From Cheiracanthium punctorium (taxonomy: Eukaryota > Arthropoda > Arachnida > Araneae > Cheiracanthiidae): a stretch of 64,000 bases of DNA. Positions 32,764 through 44,595 of this stretch are shown here, piece by piece. The DNA lies in assembly GCA_038373885.1 (NCBI GenBank), contig JAWZYV010011613.1, positions 310,001 to 374,000 on the forward strand. Reading direction: 5' to 3'. The notes under the pieces are model-generated. The model saw only the letters and a list, made by a program, of their open reading frames with translations, did no database searches and was not told the origin of the DNA. Made by a program: the position numbers and the translations under genes. How positions within the stretch are numbered: position 1 is the stretch's first letter; every line of letters begins with the position of its first letter.

Positions 32764-35426
32764 TATATTAGACCTTTTTCATGCGAAGCAGTTATCAAAT
32801 AACTTGCTTCTACAATTGTATCTGAAAACGCCTCGAACTCTTTTTCCAAACACAATTGTTGATTAAATATTGAAAGTCAATGGAAAACGTGATTTTGGGT
32901 TAGACGACGTTATTGCAGATATTTGATTATCGGCAGCTATAATCTAATTACAGTACATAACAAAAGATTATAGCTTGTGCTCACGCAGAATTTAAAGAAA
33001 ACAATTTGGCATTCTGAATTTTCCGGTTAGTCTTATACACACAAAGTAAATTAAACAATATAGCTTTCAATTATAACAAATACATGTTTGTATACACATG
33101 GAAGTAGAAACCTCACAGTTTGAAGCTTTTTATTCAAAATGCTCTTTTACTGCTAAGTATAAAACAATTTTAAGGGTAGAAAAAACTCCAATATACATGT
33201 AATAAAATATTTATATAAGAAAACATTTCTCTTATAAATAAAATATTTATAGAAGAAATGTTTTTACATTCCTTAACCCTTTACCTTTTACATTCTCTTC
33301 CTGTTCTTTAACACTCTACTAGCTTATAAATAATATCACCATAACCAATAGTCTGACACTCATAATTAGTAAATAATGCTTACTGAACGTATCGTGAAGG
33401 TTCATTTTAATTCACCCAGTAATTAGCTAGTCGTCTTTCAAGAAATCACTTTTTAACGCCTGCTTGAATTTTGAAGTGGTTAAAATGTCAAATGCACAGA
33501 CATAAACAAATGAAAATTCAAATTTCTCTTCATGAAAATGGTGAAATAATATGGTTTACATCATTCTTCGCTAGTTTGTGGAAAACTGCATTTTTAAATA
33601 TTGTGTTTCAAGATTAGTTTTGATCTGTTTATCTGTTGCTGAAGTAAGTGTGGGCATAGTAACACGTGCAAGAGGAATGCCATAATATAATTAGTGCTTC
33701 ACAAAAGGAAGTTCTCTTTCTGTTAATTTTGGTGGGTATAATGTAGTGCTCGTTTTCAACAACCCAAATGATTCATAATTAATAAACAGCAGCAAACTAA
33801 TATAAAATTCACAACTAATACACGTAATGCACAGCTTGAAGTATCATAATAAATACAGTCTGTGTTTGTGTTATTTTTTTTATTCTCTAAGGATTTACTC
33901 TGATATTCTATGTATCTTATTTTTTATTCTAGAGGAATACGTTTTTTTAGATTAATATTAATGCAAAATAACGGTTGCGACAGAAAATAATAAGCATAAT
34001 TTGCCTGTGAAAGCTAATTATCGATAAATCAAATGCATTTCTTAATTGTGTTTTATTAAATATGTTCAGTACTTAAGAATTTGAAAGCGAAATTAATTCA
34101 AAAAATTCGTTTAAAGCAGGAACAATACTTTATTTATGTAAAAACTGCAGTACTCATATAATACACACATTCTCTCTTACTTAAAAAAAATGACCATGAC
34201 CTATTGCTTTACTTTTCAGAGGAAAATAGATGAAACAGCTGCTTATAATAAGCTACTTGATTGTTTAACAGGAATATATTATGCAATTATATGTCGTGGA
34301 TCAATGACACTCAGGTTCTCAATTCAGTTTGTAACTATCGCACAGGGATCAGGCACAAATGCAAATATTAATTTAATTTTTATTTCCGAACAAAATAACA
34401 TTTTCTTGCGGGAAAGTGGTAGGAAATGTTTATGTAAGTACAAGAAAGAAGTCATGAACTGAGTAGGAATAGGCCAAATTTGCGATACTGCTACTCGCGA
34501 ACACTGACATGCACTTACCATAATTGTGACATGTAATTCATATCTCGGTTTATTGGTTATTTGTGGTGAATTCAGTGATTCTGAGATTCAGTGATTTCTA
34601 CTATTCATGAATTCAGGTAATTCACACCTACTGTTCGTTTTCGAAAGGCAGACCCAGTAGTCAGGGACTGTTCTACTTTGCAATACGGTGAAACGCAGAG
34701 ATGAGTACTTTCCAGCTTGAAACTTTTAATTCGGTTTTTCGCTTTTAAGAAAAAAGTATGATGGAGCATTTTCGCAAAATTTAATATTCTTTGCCCCGAA
34801 AAGTAAAATAAAGAGCACTACTGAACTTCCTCTCACCCCTATTTTTATTAACTCAAAGCAGGCCTGAAGTATGTATAAGTGTACAAAAGCTTTTTGGAAT
34901 CGAAACAGACAGAAATTCTGATTACTGAGTGCTTGTTAAGATATCAGTTTGGTGATTGCTTTCTTGATTCAGTGACTCATTTCAGGTTTTGTGAGTTGTT
35001 GACAATGTTAACTAGTTATTTTAAATGGAGTGAGTGTTGAAGCAAATATAAATATTGAAATTGCATATTTTAATGGTTGAAATAAGAAAGGAATGGCGTG
35101 GGGCTGGATTCAGAAAAGCAATAAACTCTTTTGATACTAAATAAAGGAAGGAATTTTAAAAAAATTAGACAGTTTTTTAAGTCATTATGATTCGAAATTT
35201 TGAATTCGAATACTTCTTAAGCTTGCAATATTTTAACCATTTTTTTTATAAGTACAGGGTTTCACCAATAGTAACACTGCAATAAATCTTTCCAGTTTGA
35301 ATCACTATTAGTGAATTTTAACAATATGTCTTGAAAAATAAACACGTTCAAAAGTACATTTGCTTCATAAGTTGCAAATCGTTATTTGTTTTGGTTTCCT
35401 TCAAAAATGTAAAATAAAGTACTTAC
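32764..35426. other. Receptor intron, no gene recognised
   Basis: AT-rich throughout. The 90-codon open frame at 34190 and its antisense partner show no family features. Short repeats such as ATTATAAAT/ATTTATA at 33200-33250 are ordinary for this composition. Confidence 0.5.
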
Positions 35427-35543
35427 TTTACTTTTTACTATGCCAGTGTTAGTACGTATGAAAATATGATATACTCGATAGGTCTTGATAAACATACAGC
35501 CAAATGCTAATGAAAATCCCCCAGAGAGAAGAAAGGCCCTTGC
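35427..35543 (-). CDS. GABBR2: GABA-B receptor subunit, exon for TM3
   Basis: Thirty-nine codons, phase 0 at both ends, between acceptor CAATTTCAG and donor AAA|GTAAGT. They encode TM3 (RAFLLSGGFSLAFGCMFIK), then TYRVYHIFIRTNTGIVKSK in the second intracellular loop. The AR-x-(W/F)-x-L...AFG-MF-KT-RVH pattern is a GABA-B receptor hallmark. The upstream exon ends with VVCS, which holds the conserved Cys before TM3 that pairs with the second-loop Cys in class C receptors. Confidence 0.9.
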
Positions 35544-35671
35544 CTGAAATTGAAAAATCAAATGTAAATCATAACGAATGAAAAAGAAGGGTTGTGAAAT
35601 AAAACTCAAGAATTTTAAACATGTACATGAAAGAAATTTCTTTTGATTTTGCTTTAACATTTTGTAATCAG

Positions 35672-36960
35672 TAGGGGAGAGTGGGGCACAGTGGGACAGT
35701 ATTTATGTGTTTTAAAATAATTTCCTATCTTTTAACTAAAACTAAAAAGTAAATGCAAAACAACATTTTGACAACTTTTATTTTTCATTGTAAGTCTTTT
35801 TAAGATTTATCCAAATTTTATTATCTGAAAAAAGTTAATTTTCAAAACGCACTCAAGTTGTAACATTGTTACCTTTTGCGGGGCACATCGGGAGGCGGGC
35901 ATTGGGGCACAACGGGACAGTTAGTAATCCATGTAAAAGAGTTACTTTTTCCATGTCGTGGGCTGGATAGTGTGATATTAAATAAATTCACAAACAAATA
36001 AATAAAATACTGTTTTTAACAAATTTACATATGTACAAAATATTTGTTTATTCGTATCGATATACAAAATTCTATCATCACGAGCCTTATTAGTTGTACG
36101 CTGTTCTTTTTTTCTATACTCCCGACAGCTGCTTTTCACAAAAATCTCAAAATCATAATGAATAAAAGTTGCTTTGGCAACGTGGAACCAAGGAGCTAAC
36201 AGGAACAAAGAAAATCAGCTGTATTGTAACAACGCATTATTATAAGTATAATAAATAAAAGTCTAGAAATTCAACACAGAAGATATAAATTTAGTTTTCA
36301 ATTGCAATGAGAACACTTAAATATAGTTGTAACAATAATACACAAATAAGAATTGCAAAATGTTTTTTGCTGAATAATGTTTGAGGAATTGAAAATAGTA
36401 CAGAAACATCAATTTAAACAGTAAACAATAAAAAATGTTTTCAAAAGTTCATTTTATCATGTAATAAGATCGGAAGTCTAGTGGAAATGATAACTGTATC
36501 ATTATTCTTTCTGTACCTCCACACCACATTTCCTAGGTTCACATTCAGTGGGACAATGTCCCATTGTATCCACACCAGGAAGTTCCACTGTACCACCCAC
36601 CCACAAGAAGTCTTTTTAAATCCAAGCTCAAAATTTGTATAAAATTTATCAATAGAATAGGTAATGACATGCATGCAATTTAGAAAGTTTAAGTTTCAAA
36701 TGAAAGCAAAGATATTGATTATTGGATGATGATTTACTGGTCAAACCCAAAAAAGTAAAACTCTTTCAACTAATTTTTTCTAGAAACAATACTAGAAACA
36801 AAAATGGCTGGAACTTCCCTACAAGATGAATTATGACATTGACTAATTTTCGCAATGTTGCAATACAGGTTAACTATTTAAAAAAAAATAAATATTATTT
36901 GATATTTTGAATCACGGGAAAATATCTATCATCCGACTGTGCGTGCATCCCTTTCCCCTA
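35672..36960. mobile_element. Possible non-autonomous element with TAGGGGA ends
   Basis: The left end TAGGGGAGAGTGGGGCAC and the right end TAGGGGAAAGGGATGC (other strand) are inverted. Inside, GGGGCACANNGGGACAG recurs at about 35690, 35880 and 35905, and an inverse GTGGGACAATGTCCCA lies at about 36547. No target duplication was found. Superfamily uncertain. Confidence 0.45.
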
Positions 36961-37764
36961 CTCTAGTAAACACTTACAATTTCTTTGTGTAGTATTGCGA
37001 TATGTTTCTGTAAATTCATACATTGCATTTTTAAAAAGAAAAACAAAATAAGTTTAAAAAAAGCCTTTGTTAGATACATATGGTTTTGAAAATCCATCAC
37101 GTAATCACAAGCTCAAGAAATCGATTGAGAAAATACAAAATAGTAAAAATTATCAGGTTTCACCCTGTTCAATACTTAATATATTGTTTTTGTTTATGAG
37201 ACAACAAATTACCGTCAAATGGTAAAACACTGTACCAGTGCCATTTCTAATATAGTTTTCTTTTGAGTCTGCATTCTATGTATGAGATGTGTAGGTAATT
37301 TAAGTGAAATATTAAGAAAAATGAGCTTATAATTGAAGGTATTACACTTCACCTACATAAGATGTGATCTTACTTATAAAAATGAGAACGAGATACAAAA
37401 GAAATTACACAAATTCCAACACATCTGCGGAACCTTGAATAAAACCCTCAAGAGGAGAACACGAAAAGATACTCATCTTAAGCTTTATAATGGCATGGTT
37501 ACCCCTATTTTGATCTATGGCTCAGAGACATGGACCATGAGGAACCAAGATCCGAGTAAAATCCAAGCAACAGAAATGAGACGTCCAAGATCAATAAGAG
37601 CTGCACAATCGCCGACAAGATCCGAAATGAAGACATCAGGAACGAATTGAAGATTGATTTAAATATTCAACTTATGTGATAGAATACAAGTATATCGTAC
37701 TAAATGGAAAGACCATATACAAAGCATGCCAGTGACAAAATTCCCCCGAGCTGCCTTTGACTAT

Positions 37765-39726
37765 TAGGGTGGATCGATTTTTTTTTTTTTTTTCTGAATT
37801 TCAAAACCTTGCGGAAAAGATGTTCTACAGTATGGAGATAAAGGGAAAAATAACTAAAAAATTTAAATTTTAAATTTAATCCTGCCGCAAAAGTGGTTGA
37901 ATTTTTGAAAAAAAAAGGGAAAAATTATTACATTTTGCTCTTCTATGGAGAAAACAAGATTATTGTTTATCATAACATCCTTATGCAGAGAAGATGCTCT
38001 AGTATGGGGATCAAGACAAAATTAGTTTTAAAATTTAATTTTAAAAGGCAGTAATGCGGCAACATGAGTAAATTAAAAAAAACGGAAAAAGATTTAATTT
38101 TAAACTTTTGTCCTCGTGTGAAGAAGTTGCAAATAAGTCATACGAAAACTGGAAGCAAGCTGCAATCCCAATAATTGACCACTTCAGCATTTTGAGAAAA
38201 ATAAAATCATACCAATAATTTGTGCTGTTTCAAAATTTACAGACATGTAGCTGATTACTCAGGGGCAGGGCCACTGTCTTTTAAAGCTTATGTGTTCTAT
38301 TATCGCTTTTCTTCTACAGTCTTTCAGTGTTGTAGTCCTATCTTTTGTTTTGTTTATTAAAGTATTGCGTCCATTAAAGTAGAAACCAAACTGGTATTGG
38401 TTATAATCCGGACTGAGACGATAGAGTGATTCTTGCCTTTGTTATCTGTTGCCGAATTTTATTTATGTCAACAACATTTGATACATTGTTTTGTGAGATA
38501 ATGCCTACATCTTGAAAGGCAGCTGATGCAATTGCAGAGTGTACTCGGTCGCAAATGCCAAATCGATCCAATGTACTTGCTACGGTCGTAAAATTTTCTC
38601 ACTACAAATATGACGCAGTCAACGTTTAGGGCTTCGCTTTCAATGATACCTGGTGTTGGTGAAAAGTCAGTATGCTCGCATACACGCCGCTCCAGTTTAC
38701 ATTCATTATTCAAATCCATTGAACTGAAAGAAATATAATTTCTTTCAAATCGCTGGTCTAATAGAAAATCTCCTGGATCATTGGTACTTTCTGTTTTTCT
38801 TACAGCGGCAACTACAAATGATTTACTAGTACCTGCCGATATATGACAAAGAGCATTTGCTTTCTTTCAAGAGTAAAATAGTTATTTTGGTATTATTTAA
38901 TTTTTCTCAAAATTCTAAGAGGTCAATTATTGGTATTAAAGCTTGTTTCCAGTTCTCGTGTGACTTATTTGCAATGTCTTCTAACGAGGACGAAAGTCTA
39001 GATGTAGATCCTATCTCTTTACTTAGTTTCTCTTTTGAATCCAACATACGTATGTTTTTAATTTTTTATAGGAAGCATATTCGTTGGCATACCACAGCCA
39101 CAGATTACAACACAGGGAAAATCATGTCTTCTTAACATAGCCATAATGTAGTACTAGTTCAAGTACGCATACACAACGCAGTCAATAAACAAAAATATCT
39201 TACTACTCTAAATTAGATTGCCGATCCTATTCAATGGTGCAGGGGGAGGGGTGTGGGTCATGAAGTATTGCAAAGTACGCTGTACTTCTTAGTACTGAGT
39301 ACCCACTAATCAGTAATCACCCCTTTTGTAAAATTATATTCTAGAAAAATAATAATTTTGAGTCTAAAATCATCTAATTAAAATTAAATCTTTTTCCGTT
39401 TTTTTTTTTATAAATTTACTCATGTTGCCGCATTAATGCCTTTTAAAATTAAATTTTAAAACTAATTTTGTCTTGATCCCCATACTAGAGCATCTTCTCT
39501 GCATAAGGATGTTATGATAAACAATAATCTTGTTTTCTCCATAGAAGAGCAAAATGTAATAATTTTTTCCTTTTTTTTTTTCAAAAATTCAACCACTTTT
39601 GCGGCAGGATTAAATTTAAAATTTAAATTTTTTAGTTATTTTTCTCTTTATCTCCATACTGTAGAACATCTTTTCCGCATAGATAGGTTTTGAAATTCCG
39701 GTAAAAGGTCTTTTCGATCCGCCCTA
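37765..39726. mobile_element. hAT-like element with about 340-bp terminal inverted repeats
   Basis: It begins TAGGGTGGATCGA and ends with the inverse TAGGGCGGATCGA. The arms, about 37765-38105 and 39396-39726, are nearly identical apart from T-run length and a small indel. The flanks TTGACTAT and TTAACTAT are an 8-bp duplication with one difference. YARNG ends and 8-bp duplications fit hAT. Inside the left arm, bases about 38113-38215 are an inverted copy of 38860-38990. So the two arms share part of the internal coding region as well as the TIRs, a foldback layout. Confidence 0.8.
38401..39047 (-). pseudogene. Broken transposon ORF inside the hAT-like element
   Basis: Three protein-like segments follow each other on the minus strand. 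The first, 39047-38907, starts MLDSKEKLSKEIG and includes NKSHENWKQALIPIIDLLEF before TGA. The second, about 38871-38590, includes SKSFVVAAVRKTES, DPGDFLLDQRFERNY and SPTPGIIESEALNVDC. A frame change leads to the third, ASTLDRFGICDRVHSAIASA and FQDVGIISQNN, ending at TAA 38401. The last part resembles transposon-associated hypothetical proteins of arthropods that carry a DR-G-SDRAAA-type motif. I know no assigned function. A minus-strand stretch further upstream (about 39140-39065) reads CVVICGCGMPTNMLP. Confidence 0.55.
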
Positions 39727-40303
39727 TTAACTATACCCCGAAGGGCTGAAGAGACCGACATGTCCGAGAAGCGGTGGATGGACCAATTGTTGTTGATGAT
39801 GATGATGGAAATTGAAGGATTTATGCATAAAAATATCTCAAAAAGTGGCACAAAGTTTTGAAGGTAATAATGTGCACATAAATTAATTCATCTATATGAA
39901 GTGAAAATTATGTGAAATGCTAGGGTTTTTGCTTATGAATTTATTAAAATATACCACTACATAAAATAATATATTTGTAACTTTGTCTTTCAAAACATAT
40001 TTATTATTTTTTAATCACAGGATTGAAAATAACAGAATAAAATTGTTGAAGTCGAATAAATTATTGTGCATAAAAGTGAGATTTAGATGAAATAATCCAT
40101 AATTTTATTAATAAGGTATGTATAAAAATTAACAAGGTTAAATTTTGAATGTATTTAAGCATAAATTAATAAAAGTATCATACTTGTAATATTATTATCT
40201 CAGTACAACTTTTAAAATCATTAAATCGGCTGTAATAAAAAAAAGAAGGAACTCATTATTGCGGTTAAGAATTACTGTGCATTTACTGAATCTTTATACT
40301 TAC

Positions 40304-40439
40304 TGAGCACACAACAGGAAAGTGATCATCACTGATTAATGTTCCGTGGTCAAGTCCAAGTAGAATAACAGCAATATAAACCAGAACGCAGCCAACAACC
40401 ACGAAATTATTCAAATTGGGGCTTGATAATTTTATGAAC
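40304..40439 (-). CDS. GABBR2: GABA-B receptor subunit, exon for TM2
   Basis: One base plus 45 codons. The first base G completes an AA|G lysine codon with the 58518 exon, and the exon ends in phase 0 at TCA|GTAAGT. It encodes FIKLSSPNLNN, the conserved first intracellular loop of GABA-B receptors, then TM2 (FVVVGCVLVYIAVILLGLD) and the first extracellular loop HGTLISDDHFPVVCS with its Cys. The acceptor is CCTTCACAG. The IKLSSP-LNN motif and LLGLD make the assignment firm. Confidence 0.9.
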
Positions 40440-43400
40440 CTGTGAAGGTAGAATTACATTATTTCATCAGGATACACCAGTTTTTTTTTCTTTCTCAGAG
40501 ACGAGTTCAGATGCGGCATACAAACAACTAAAGCGCTTTTTTTACTTCTTTACGTTCACGGGTAGAGTTGGGAAAACATGAATATGCATAGGCTTTAGTC
40601 TAGGAGAGGAAAAGTAATAACGCGTGTGTATAAAATTGAAACTGCTGTTTAAGTATGGATTCTACAATTTTTTTTTTCATTATATTATTGGTATGGTTAT
40701 GATTTTAATGAAATTCCACTGATTAACAATAATTCGGCCGTGACTTTTACCGAGAAATTCTAACGGTAAACAATACGCAATAGTGATCGATGATATCAAC
40801 ATAACTAATAAAAGTGCTTCCGGATTCCGTACATTAGAGTTTTCAAACCAAATTTACTATCATATTCAATAGTAACTTTAGACGCATGACGAGACAGCTC
40901 GTCATTGTGCTGTATGGCATGAAAAACCAATGTCGTACTCTCCATTTTAGTGGAAGAGGTTAAAGACAAAAGGCAAATGGTCTTCCTTTTATAATTATAA
41001 CACCACTTAAATTCAAGTGTTAAAAATTATTATCACTATATTTTGTTAATAAAAACATAAAATCATAAAAACGAAGTATTACAGAGTGGAAAAAAAGAAG
41101 CCACTGGATACTTAGTAGTTCGGGTTAAAATGAAAAACGAAATAACTAGTTTTACTGCACAAACTTCCTACATTCTATTTTACTTCTTTATCTCAGAATT
41201 TAAAACTTTTGTGTTTAAAATTTATATTATGCATTCTGTTTTTCTTCACAAAACTTTTCTATTTCATTATTTCACGAAGAAATTGAAGACGAATAAAAAG
41301 AGATATAAAAAATGCGAGGGAAAAAGGAGAGATTTCCCTAAGTGAGGGATAAATGAAATCGAACGAATGTTCCGAGGATAAAACAAATTGCTATTCTTTG
41401 AAGCTTGTTCGGAAATTTAAGGAAAGTGGAAGAGAAGACAACTAAACTTTAAAAACTTCACTCATTTCTTAAGTAAATCCTCATATCAGAAATGTTACTT
41501 CAGGGATGGAAAAGTTTAGAGAGAGTATTTAAGAACGAAGAGAGAAGGAAACATATTATTAATTTTTGAATTTTAAAATCAACATATGTTCAAAGTTTTG
41601 AATATTTCACGTATTCCATCTTATGAAAAAAAAAGATTGCATGAAAGAAATTTTACATAAGATACCGTACTTTCTTCTCACTGTAAAAGATACTTGGAAA
41701 TTTTCTTTTTCCATTAAAAGGATGTTTCAATAGTTCATGTGCTTTTTTAAAGAGATATGAAACAGGTATGAATACTTGTGTATTAGTGTCAAGTGCTGAA
41801 ATATGTTCTAATTTTTTAAAAACAAATTTATAAAATATTGTGCTTATTTAAGAATTGAAACTATGAAGAACTTGTCCACGAGATAAAACTTACCCTGGTT
41901 ATAAATATTTGCATAAAATATAATAAATATAGTAACTAACTTTCGAAATAGTTATTTTCCACTGTTGATATAAGTAAAATTATAGTTTAGTAATGATATT
42001 CCAGAATTTGGAATGTGTATCTAGAATTCAACTTGTGATTTTGAAACGTGTAATTTTAGTCTTTTTTAGCTATTATATAGGGTCATTAAGCTAACTGACA
42101 TTCTGTTTGGCAATATTTTGTTTCTAAAAAAAAGAATTAAACGTTTTGCAGTCACAAATCTTGAACAGATTGGCACATTTGGGGATATTAATTTTTATTT
42201 AGCCATCTTTAAACAATTATATTACAAGCCTTGGAATGGATTGGTGTGCAATATTCCCAAATAAAAATTCAAACTCAAGCAACATCTTCTGGTTTAGTTG
42301 CTATAACAGTTAAATAAAAGACATCGTATTATTTTGAACAAACATTCGGAATTATTGTATATAGTAATTTTTTCATCTACATATTAAACACAGAACACAA
42401 CGTTTTGGAATTTCAATTGCAAATTTGTCTTTTCACTTCATATTTGAATTTAATTTGTAAAAGAATGTAAAACTACCAAATATCATTGATTTTTTTCATT
42501 AGTGATTAATGTTTTTCATAATATTCATTTAAAATGTAATTTATAGAAGTCCAAAATAACAATGAGCTTTTTTCGATTATACATATTTTTGGACTAATTA
42601 CGACATATTAAATCACATTTCACACAAAAAAAATATTGAATGGGACATGTATGAATTATTTTTTATTAAAGTCAATTAAATTCGGTTCCATCCGGACCAG
42701 TAGATTTGAAACTAGCAGTTGATTTGATTAACATCGAAATTTAAGGGATCATTGGTTAGATTCGATTATTTTTCGCATCGTCACATTCAGCTCACTAATA
42801 ACGTAACTAGATATCAATCAAATGTTCTTCCGTCAACTTGCTCAATTTTCACTGCAGATCAATGAAATTTCAGTTAAAAGAAACTTAACACATCCATTGA
42901 ACACTAAACATTAATGGTTTTAAAAGGAAGTTTCAAAGTTAAGTAAATGATAAATACAGATGGCCTCTAAAAAGTTAAGGTATGTATAGAAAGATAGAAA
43001 GAATAAATCATAAAAATGTGTGTAAACATCTTTTTACTGTGACAGTCAAAATTCAAGATATCAATTTTGCTTACTTTTTTTCATCCCGCGTTGTACATCA
43101 GTAACTTATTTGCGTCATACGAATGCAGTTTATCGGCTTATTAAATTTTCCTGGATGAACCAAATATTCAGATTATGTAAAAGTAAACCTTGGGGCATAT
43201 CAAATTTAAAATTTGATGATGATGTTACAGCTAATTTGCCCAATTACTTTTCATTTTATGTATGTTGTTGTTAAACAGAGGGACTGTGTTTTTACGAATG
43301 TTTTAATGAAACTTAAATTTTGCATTAAACTCTACTATTTGTACATGTTAATTATTACAGTCTACTTTAAATCCAGTAGATGTTTGAGTAGAGTATCGCC

Positions 43401-43489
43401 CGAAAATGCCAGCAATGAAGTTTTCCGTGTGTCTTTAGTTGGAGTGATGTGACGACGGCAAAATGAAATGCGCATTAATAAAAAATAAT
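40440..43489. other. Receptor intron, left part
   Basis: About 3 kb of AT-rich sequence with no recognised gene or element. A near-palindrome AGACAGCTCGTC lies at 40893. Open frames (for example 41130-41345) are Lys/Phe-rich low-complexity translations. Confidence 0.5.
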
Positions 43490-44211
43490 TTAACCCTCTG
43501 ACTGCTCAATTTTTGGACCAAAATCGCTTCAAAAATTGTGTAATTTTTTTTTTCATTTTTCAAATCTATATACATTGGAGAATTGAAATGTGCATTTTTT
43601 CTTTCTAGAAAAGATTTTTAATATAGATTTTTATCATGAAAAACTAAGCTTCAGAAAAAACAATTTCAGATGTTAGTACATAATTAAAAAAAATGAATTT
43701 CAATTGAATTACAGTTAATTTCCGTTTATTACATAATATAAGAAAATGCACCACCGCCTAACGCTTTGCAGGTTTATTGAATCATGGTCAGATTCATCGC
43801 CGTCTGAGGAGCAGTCCAAAAAATCTAAATCACTATCACTATCAAAACTAAAATCTCTTTCAGAATCTCATAAATCATCCGTAATATACACTCTGTCAAT
43901 TGCTGAACGATTTCTACCAGCCATTTCTGATTAGACAAGGCGGCAAACAAGTGAAGTTAGAGCATTACATACCGAGTATTACCTTCAAATGCCGCAATTT
44001 AGTGGACGACTAACGACATGTGTTGGTCAAAACCTAAATTAAACGTCTAAAACTGTATCTAACTTATTTCACTGATTAAATGGTGAAAACGCGGGATGCT
44101 CTCCTCAATACAGGAAGAAAAACACCTGCCCGCGAAAATCGCGGGATGAGCAAATTTTTGCTACATTTGAGTTGCCCGTGGAAATCGCGAGATGATCAGC
44201 CAGAGGGTTAA
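43490..44211. mobile_element. piggyBac-like element, 722 bp
   Basis: TTAA lies at both ends (43490-43493 and 44208-44211), and the termini CCCTCTGACTG and CCCTCTGGCTG are inverted. TTAA targets and CCC-starting ends are diagnostic for piggyBac. The right sub-terminal region carries three copies of an AATCGCGGGATGA-like word (about 44090, 44140 and 44180). Only the start of a transposase gene survives. Confidence 0.82.
43745..43924 (-). pseudogene. piggyBac transposase N-terminal remnant
   Basis: On the minus strand the frame starts MAGRNRSAIDRVYITDDL, hits a TGA, and goes on into SERDFSFDSDSDLDFLD and further Asp/Ser-rich residues. A highly acidic Asp/Ser N-terminus is the usual start of piggyBac transposases, and the position inside TTAA/CCC ends supports this. 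The catalytic domain is absent. The plus-strand open frame opposite is a shadow. Confidence 0.65.
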
Positions 44212-44399
44212 TATATTTTTAATTCATTGTGTGTTGCTGGAAATACCTTAAAACGTTTTAAGATAAAAAATAGAAATAATTTAAAATTTCATTGTTGTTT
44301 AACATCTCAATGATCGATGTATCTGAATTTTCTATACGCTGCCAAATCTAGTGTAAACACACGATTTTATTTTATTTGTGGGATTACAGCAGATTACTC

Positions 44400-44595
44400 G
44401 TGAGATCTAGTCCGAAGGGGACAGATCCTCCTTGGGGGGGGTGTCCTTTCTAAGCGTTCCTAACCCGTATTTACGCTAAGTTCCGAAGAAACCACGGAAA
44501 ACTCCGAACGGCTAGGTTGACAGACGCGATTTGGGTTTGAACCAAGTTCTTTCCGTCTCCCAGTTGAGAGCGCTATGCGTTCGGCCATGGTCGGC
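44400..44595 (-). mobile_element. SINE family 1 copy
   Basis: On the minus strand a degenerate head (CATGGCCGAACGC, GAGACGGAAAG) is followed by GGTTCAAACCCAAATCGCG, GGTTTCTTCGGAACTTAGCG and TACGGGTTAGGAACGC. It resembles the 30545 copy more than the 12722 copy. Confidence 0.65.

Larger units (their letters stand above)
37339..39812 (+). pseudogene. LINE reverse transcriptase 3' fragment, split by an insertion
   Basis: From 37339 to about 37650 the frame reads the C-terminal part of a non-LTR retrotransposon reverse transcriptase: QKKLHKFQHICGTLNKTL, then LKLYNGMVTPILIYGSETW and SKIQATEMRR. Frame shifts follow, with IRNEDIRNELKI, TKWKDHIQSMP and FPRAAFDY in other frames up to 37764. The sequence resumes after the 37765-39726 insertion with NYTPKG and residues of the C-terminal tail. 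This order is typical of the arthropod LINE whose tail carries RKRWMDQ-like motifs. It is 5'-truncated and dead. Confidence 0.75.
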
